A stretch of DNA of 64,000 nucleotides from Actinomycetospora callitridis. Lineage in GTDB: Bacteria; Actinomycetota; Actinomycetes; Mycobacteriales; Pseudonocardiaceae. The DNA lies in NCBI RefSeq assembly GCF_028737265.1, contig NZ_JAQZAK010000005.1, forward strand, positions 62,001 through 126,000, written 5' to 3'. Positions 60,604 to 64,000 of this stretch are shown one piece after another. The notes beneath the pieces are model-generated. The model did no database searches, was not told the origin of the DNA, and saw only the letters and a program-made list of their open reading frames with translations. Every line of letters starts with the position of its first letter. Position 1 is the first letter of the stretch. The translations under genes and the position numbers were made by a program.

Positions 60604-61785
60604 ATGCGTGCATTGACATGGCAGGGTCAGGGCGACGTGCGGGTCGAGACGGTCCCCGACCCCACGATCCAGGCACCGACGGACGCGATCATCAAGGTCA
60701 CGAGCACCGCGATCTGTGGCTCGGACCTGCACCTCTACGAGGTCCTCGGACCGTTCCTCGATCCCGGTGACATCCTCGGCCACGAGCCGATGGGTGTCGT
60801 CGAGGAGGTCGGCTCCGAGACCGGCGACCTGAAGGTCGGCGACCGCGTCGTCGTCCCCTTCAACATCTCCTGCGGGCACTGCTGGATGTGCGAGCGCCAG
60901 TGGTTCGCCGCCTGCGAGACCACCCAGAACCGCGACCAGGGCATGGGCGCCTCGCTCTTCGGCTACACGAAGCTCTACGGGCAGGTCCCGGGCGGCCAGG
61001 CCGAGTACCTGCGCGTGCCGCAGGCGCAGTTCGGTCCCATCAAGGTCCCGGACGGCCCGGCCGACGAGCGCTTCCTCTACCTCTCCGACGTGCTGCCCAC
61101 CGCGTGGCAGGCCGTCGAGTACGCGCGCATCCCCGAGGGCGGGAGCGTCGCGGTGTTCGGCCTCGGCCCGATCGGGCAGATGTCGGCGCGGATCGCCCGC
61201 CACCGGGGCGCCCGGGTCATCGCCGTCGACAGCGTCCCGGAGCGCAACGCCATGGCGCGCCGGCACGGCATCGAGGTGGTCGACTCGAGCGTCGTCGACG
61301 ACGTCACCACCGCGATCCGTGACCTCACCGACGGCCGGGGCACCGACTCCGCGATCGACGCGGTGGGCATGGAGGCCCACGGCGGCTCGGCGATCCCGCA
61401 GCTGGCGCAGAAGATGGTGAACAAGCTCCCGGACGCCATCTCCGCGCCGCTGATGCAGGTCGCGGGCGTGGACCGCACCGCCGCGCTCGTCGGGTGCGTC
61501 GACGCCGTGCGCCGGGCCGGTGTCGTGTCGCTCTCGGGCGTCTACGGCGGCACCGCCGACCCGATCAACATGCTGAAGATCTTCGACAAGGGCATCAGCC
61601 TGCAGATGGGCCAGGCCCACGTGAAGCGCTGGACCCCCGAGATCCTGCCGCTGCTGACCGACGACGACCCGCTCGGCGTCCACGACCTCGAGACCCACCG
61701 GCTGCCGCTCGAGTCGGCCGCCCACGGGTACGAGATCTTCCAGAAGAAGCAGGACGAGTGCATCAAGGTCGTCCTGGCGCCGTGA
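60604..61785 (+). CDS. Zinc-dependent alcohol/formaldehyde dehydrogenase
   Basis: Zinc MDR dehydrogenase, 393 residues, of the glutathione-independent formaldehyde dehydrogenase-like group. Catalytic zinc ligands lie in AICGSDLHLYE and GHEPMG; the structural zinc cysteines in ISCGHCWMCERQWFAAC; the NAD motif is VFGLGPIGQM, followed by IAVDSVPERNAMARRHG. The long insert RDQGMGASLFGYTKLYGQVPGG, split, is characteristic. It starts at ATG 60604 and overlaps the MBL hydrolase by 4 nt. Substrate may be formaldehyde, sorbitol-like or secondary alcohols; the exact one is not determined. Confidence 0.92.
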   Translation: MRALTWQGQGDVRVETVPDPTIQAPTDAIIKVTSTAICGSDLHLYEVLGPFLDPGDILGHEPMGVVEEVGSETGDLKVGDRVVVPFNISCGHCWMCERQWFAACETTQNRDQGMGASLFGYTKLYGQVPGGQAEYLRVPQAQFGPIKVPDGPADERFLYLSDVLPTAWQAVEYARIPEGGSVAVFGLGPIGQMSARIARHRGARVIAVDSVPERNAMARRHGIEVVDSSVVDDVTTAIRDLTDGRGTDSAIDAVGMEAHGGSAIPQLAQKMVNKLPDAISAPLMQVAGVDRTAALVGCVDAVRRAGVVSLSGVYGGTADPINMLKIFDKGISLQMGQAHVKRWTPEILPLLTDDDPLGVHDLETHRLPLESAAHGYEIFQKKQDECIKVVLAP

Positions 61786-62588
61786 CCGACTCCGAGGAGC
61801 CGTCCCTGTACTTCATCGGGACGGCCACCACGCTGCTGCGGTGCGGGGGGTTCACGATCCTCACGGATCCGAACTTCCTGCACCGCGGCCAGCGGGCCTA
61901 CCTGGGCAAGGGGCTCACGTCGAAGCGCCTGACCGAGCCCGCCTGCACCCCGGCCGAGCTGCCCGCGCTCGACGGCATCGTCCTGTCGCACCTGCACGGC
62001 GACCACTGGGACCGTGTGGCCCGGCGGTCGCTCGACCGGTCGCTGCCGGTGGTGACGACGCCCGCCGCGTCCCGCACGCTGCAGTCGCGCCAGGGCTTCC
62101 GGCGGGCGCTCGGGCTGCGGACGTGGGAGTCGCACACGCTCGTCCGGCCCGACGGGGCGACGCTCGAGGTGACCGCCCTGCCCGGCCAGCACGCGCCGGG
62201 CCCGCTCCAGCGGGTGCTCCCGCCGGTGATGGGGAGCCTGCTGGAGTTCCGGTCGCCGGCGGGCGAGACCCTGCGCCGCGTCTACCTCTCGGGCGACACG
62301 CTGCCCTTCGACGGCATCCGGCAGATCCGCGAGCACATCGGTGAGGTCGACCGCGCCGTCCTGCACCTCGGCGGGACGACGCTGCCCGGCGGCATCGTCG
62401 TCACGATGGACGGGCGGATGGGCGCCGACGTCCTGGAGACGGTCGCACCGCGACGGGCGACCCCGATCCACGTCGACGACTACGACCGCTTCCGCTCGCC
62501 GCTCTCGGCGTTCACCGCCGAGGTCGAGCGGCGCGGCTGGGGCGACCGCGTCGACTACGTGGCGCGCGGCGGGACGATCTCGCTCTGA
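61782..62588 (+). CDS. Metallo-beta-lactamase fold hydrolase
   Basis: MBL-fold protein, 268 residues. Zinc motifs are LSHLHGDHWD near residue 68, VTALPGQHAPG, VYLSGDTLPFDG and the final HVDDYDRF. It resembles the UlaG/RomA-like group acting on lactones, phosphodiesters or N-acyl phosphatidylethanolamine-type substrates. GTG 61782 overlaps the dehydrogenase, so the two form an operon. It overlaps the convergent HxlR gene by 34 nt. Confidence 0.9.
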   Translation: MTDSEEPSLYFIGTATTLLRCGGFTILTDPNFLHRGQRAYLGKGLTSKRLTEPACTPAELPALDGIVLSHLHGDHWDRVARRSLDRSLPVVTTPAASRTLQSRQGFRRALGLRTWESHTLVRPDGATLEVTALPGQHAPGPLQRVLPPVMGSLLEFRSPAGETLRRVYLSGDTLPFDGIRQIREHIGEVDRAVLHLGGTTLPGGIVVTMDGRMGADVLETVAPRRATPIHVDDYDRFRSPLSAFTAEVERRGWGDRVDYVARGGTISL

Positions 62589-63037
62589 GCCATGCGCGCC
62601 GCGATCTCGGCGGGCATGCCCGGTCCGGGACGCGCGTGCACCTCGCCGGCGTCGTGGAGGACGCCGCAGGTGTCGCAGACCAGGCGCGGGGCGACGTCGC
62701 CGCCGCACCCGGTGTGCGTGTAGTGGACGGGCGGTCCGTCGGGGGCGAGCCAGCGATCGCCCCACGCGGTGAGGGCGACGACGACGGTGGCGAGCTCACG
62801 GCCCTGCTCGGTGAGCACGTACTCCGGGCCGTCGGTCTCCATGATCCCCGCCTCGACGAACCCCTCGAGCCGGCTGGCGAGGACGTTCGTCGCGATCCCC
62901 AGCGAGCGGAAGTCGCCGAAGCGCCGGGCGCCGGCGTAGAGCGCCTTGCGCACGATCAGCAGGCTCCAGCGCTCGCCGACGAGCTCCAGCGCCCGCGCGG
63001 CCGAGCACACCTCGCGGTCGTACGTCTTCCCGAGCAC
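62555..63037 (-). CDS. HxlR family transcriptional regulator
   Basis: HxlR-type winged-helix regulator, 160 residues: CSAARALELVGERWSLLIVR, GARRFGDFRSLGIATNVLAS and LASRLEGFVEAGIME. A C-terminal Cys-rich stretch (TGCGGDVAPRLVCDTCG) suggests metal or redox sensing, an addition beyond the core HxlR fold. GTG 63037 has TAGGCT 6 nt upstream and no Shine-Dalgarno, so the message is probably leaderless. It is divergent from the SRPBCC gene with two operator-like repeats between. Confidence 0.92.
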   Translation of the reverse strand: MLGKTYDREVCSAARALELVGERWSLLIVRKALYAGARRFGDFRSLGIATNVLASRLEGFVEAGIMETDGPEYVLTEQGRELATVVVALTAWGDRWLAPDGPPVHYTHTGCGGDVAPRLVCDTCGVLHDAGEVHARPGPGMPAEIAARMAQSEIVPPRAT

Positions 63038-63057
63038 GGCAGGAGCCTACGGATTCG

Positions 63058-63108
63058 CGCTTGCTTCACGCAACCGCAGTCCTCTAGCGTCGCTTGCATG
63101 ACACAAGC
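63058..63108. promoter_or_regulatory. Two operator-like repeats, HxlR/SRPBCC divergent region
   Basis: CGCTTGCTTCACGCAAC (63058) and CGCTTGCATGACACAAG (63091) share 13 of 17 bases, each with inverted CTTG/CAAG-type arms, 33 bp apart (about three helical turns). The second covers the SRPBCC ATG. Between them TAGCGT (63085-63090) is the probable -10 box. Confidence 0.55.
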
Positions 63109-63601
63109 TGCTCAGGACTTCAGCACCACGATCCGGGTGGACCGCCCCCCGCAGGAGGTCTTCGACGCCGTCGCCGACGTGCGTGGGTGGTGGTCCGAGG
63201 GCGTGCAGGGGCCCACGCGCGAGCTCGGGGACGTGTTCCTGTTCGAGGTCGAGGGGATCCACCGCAGCACGATGCGGCTGACCGAGGTCGTGCCCGGCGA
63301 GAAGATCGTGTGGCACGTCGACGAGGCCTGGATGTCGTTCGTCGCCGACACGGACGAGTGGACGGGCACCGACGTCCGCTTCGAGATCGCGCCGGCCGAC
63401 GGCGGCGCCGAGCTGCGCTTCACCCACGCCGGCCTGACCCCGGACGTCGAGTGCTACGAGGTGTGCGCCGGCGCGTGGGGCATGTACGTCGCCGAGAGCC
63501 TGCGCCGACGCATCGAGACCGGCCGGGGGACGCCGCACGTGCCGGACGCCGGGATCACGGAGTTCGAGGAGGACCTCCTCACGGAGCACGCGGCCGGCTG
63601 A
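63098..63601 (+). CDS. SRPBCC (START-like) family protein
   Basis: A 167-residue polyketide-cyclase/AHSA1-like SRPBCC protein. It opens FSTTIRVDRPPQEVFDAVAD then VRGWWSEGVQG, contains EVVPGEKIVWHVDEAW and closes with the LRFTHAGLTPDVECYEVCA block. The fold binds a hydrophobic ligand. ATG 63098 follows TAGCGT by 7 nt, a leaderless start. It is paired with the divergent HxlR regulator and presumably induced with it. The 3' end begins a large palindrome. Confidence 0.92.
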   Translation: MTQAAQDFSTTIRVDRPPQEVFDAVADVRGWWSEGVQGPTRELGDVFLFEVEGIHRSTMRLTEVVPGEKIVWHVDEAWMSFVADTDEWTGTDVRFEIAPADGGAELRFTHAGLTPDVECYEVCAGAWGMYVAESLRRRIETGRGTPHVPDAGITEFEEDLLTEHAAG

Positions 63602-63769
63602 GGTCGCCGCCCGGCTGAGGTCGCCGCCCGGTGCAGCGAACGGGTATCTCGCTGCTTCTAGGCGCCGGAACTCCCCGCTCGCGGCGACCTCGCAGTCGGA
63701 GGTCCCGGCGCGAACGGGGAGTTCGTGCGCGTAGAAGCAGCGAACAGCGCGTTCGCTGCAGGACCTCAG
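63598..63769. repeat. Large intergenic palindrome with tandem 17-mer
   Basis: A 17-nt unit (ctgaggtcgccgcccgg) is tandemly repeated at 63598-63614 and 63615-63631. From 63615 to 63769 the whole gap is an imperfect inverted repeat. Left-arm blocks CTGAGGTC, TGCAGCGAACG, TCGCTGCTTCTA and GAACTCCCCG recur inverted in the right arm. The centre (GACCTC-GCAGTCG-GAGGTC) is itself a hairpin. It separates two convergent genes. Confidence 0.85.
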
Positions 63770-64000
63770 GCGTCGCGCAGCGTCAGCAGCAGGTGGTCCT
63801 TGCCCTTCGGGCTCACGAGCTTCGCGTCCCAGCCCCCGTCGGCCTCCGCGGTGTGGAGGTAGACCTTCGAGGGCGCACGCACCGGTGCCTTGAACACCAC
63901 GTCGACCGTGAACGCCGGGCCGTGGCGGCCGGCGAGCGCGGCGAGGACGCGGGCCTTGGTCCACATCCCGTGGGCGATGGTGCCGGGCATCCCGAACGCC
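63766..64000 (-). CDS. MaoC-type dehydratase, C-terminal part (cut by window edge)
   Basis: The last 77 or so codons of a MaoC/hotdog (R)-specific enoyl-CoA hydratase; the frame runs on past 64000. The conserved GMPGTIAHGMWTKARVL block, followed by FTVDVVFKAPVRAPSKVYLH, matches the C-terminal half of HtdY/HtdX-like two-hotdog proteins. A start at ATG 63990 would give only a fragment, so it is not proposed. The stop lies inside the right end of the large palindrome. Confidence 0.85.
   Translation of the reverse strand, partial: AFGMPGTIAHGMWTKARVLAALAGRHGPAFTVDVVFKAPVRAPSKVYLHTAEADGGWDAKLVSPKGKDHLLLTLRDA

Overview
The window is a GC-rich (well over 70% by eye) chromosomal segment of an actinobacterium, most likely of the Pseudonocardiales. 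This placement is an inference from codon use, frequent GTG starts, ATGA/GTGA gene overlaps, TAnnnT boxes 6-7 nt before start codons, and families such as DUF1206, DUF1707, DUF1918 and a SigB/F/G-type sigma factor. About 61 protein loci cover nearly all of it. I saw no tRNA, rRNA, CRISPR array, integrase or insertion sequence.

Layout. 0-5.7 kb: an adenosylcobalamin-dependent diol/glycerol dehydratase operon (pduE-pduC-pduD plus both reactivase subunits), led by a GlcG/HbpS-type protein, with no microcompartment shell gene in view. 5.6-11.4 kb: patatin, a Tat-exported phosphoesterase and two hydrolases. 11.5-20.2 kb: a possible stress cluster with an orphan SigB/F-type sigma factor, a FUSC-like membrane protein, an FAD-Rieske protein, a coiled-coil protein, YrhK, DUF1206, a fatty-acid desaturase and a DUF2231-Rieske protein. 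20.3-21.5 kb: a frameshifted M20 amidohydrolase. 21.8-25.2 kb: IclR regulator, pcaHG and pobA for 4-hydroxybenzoate and protocatechuate. 25.3-28.4 kb: glycosyltransferase, Lrp regulator, EamA transporter and a small antisense-overlapping gene. 28.6-33.5 kb: a two-component system divergent from an envelope-protein/ABC-transporter operon. 33.5-36.6 kb: an NmrA-type gene, a TetR repressor with a three-fold operator, and an acyl-CoA ligase. 36.7-37.8 kb: an unusual gene of nine-residue aromatic repeats, broken by a stop codon and a frameshift. 37.9-40.2 kb: methyltransferase, thioredoxin-reductase-like protein and a divergent XRE-cupin regulator. 40.3-45.3 kb: mutA-mutB-meaB, the second B12-dependent system. 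45.4-51.4 kb: phosphodiesterase, NAD(P)-binding protein, paired acyl-CoA dehydrogenases and PhoD. 51.6-54.5 kb: a response-regulator/histidine-kinase fusion that looks like a deletion product, DUF1707 and DUF1918 genes. 54.6-57.2 kb: a ClpC-like ATPase behind a HAIR-type (HspR) operator. 57.3-64 kb: oxidoreductases, PhoX, a metallo-beta-lactamase-fold hydrolase, HxlR/SRPBCC divergent pair, and a MaoC-type hydratase cut by the window edge.

How the parts may work together. The two B12 systems could form one route: 1,2-propanediol to propionaldehyde, then, through steps not encoded here, propionyl-CoA and methylmalonyl-CoA to succinyl-CoA. PobA and PcaHG perform consecutive steps of aromatic catabolism. 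Three unrelated Tat-exported phosphatase-type enzymes suggest phosphate scavenging.

Unusual signals: the in-frame RR-HK fusion; the recently broken NPxGWHP repeat gene; a palindrome of about 155 nt between convergent genes at 63.6 kb; an 18-nt repeat shared by two convergent intergenic gaps; a matched pair of GCTTCG/CGAAGC palindromes; and a TetR operator of three copies at exact 16-bp spacing. Three apparent single-base deletions (about 19.97, 20.67 and 37.06 kb), each repairable by one added C, may be genuine gene decay or sequence errors.
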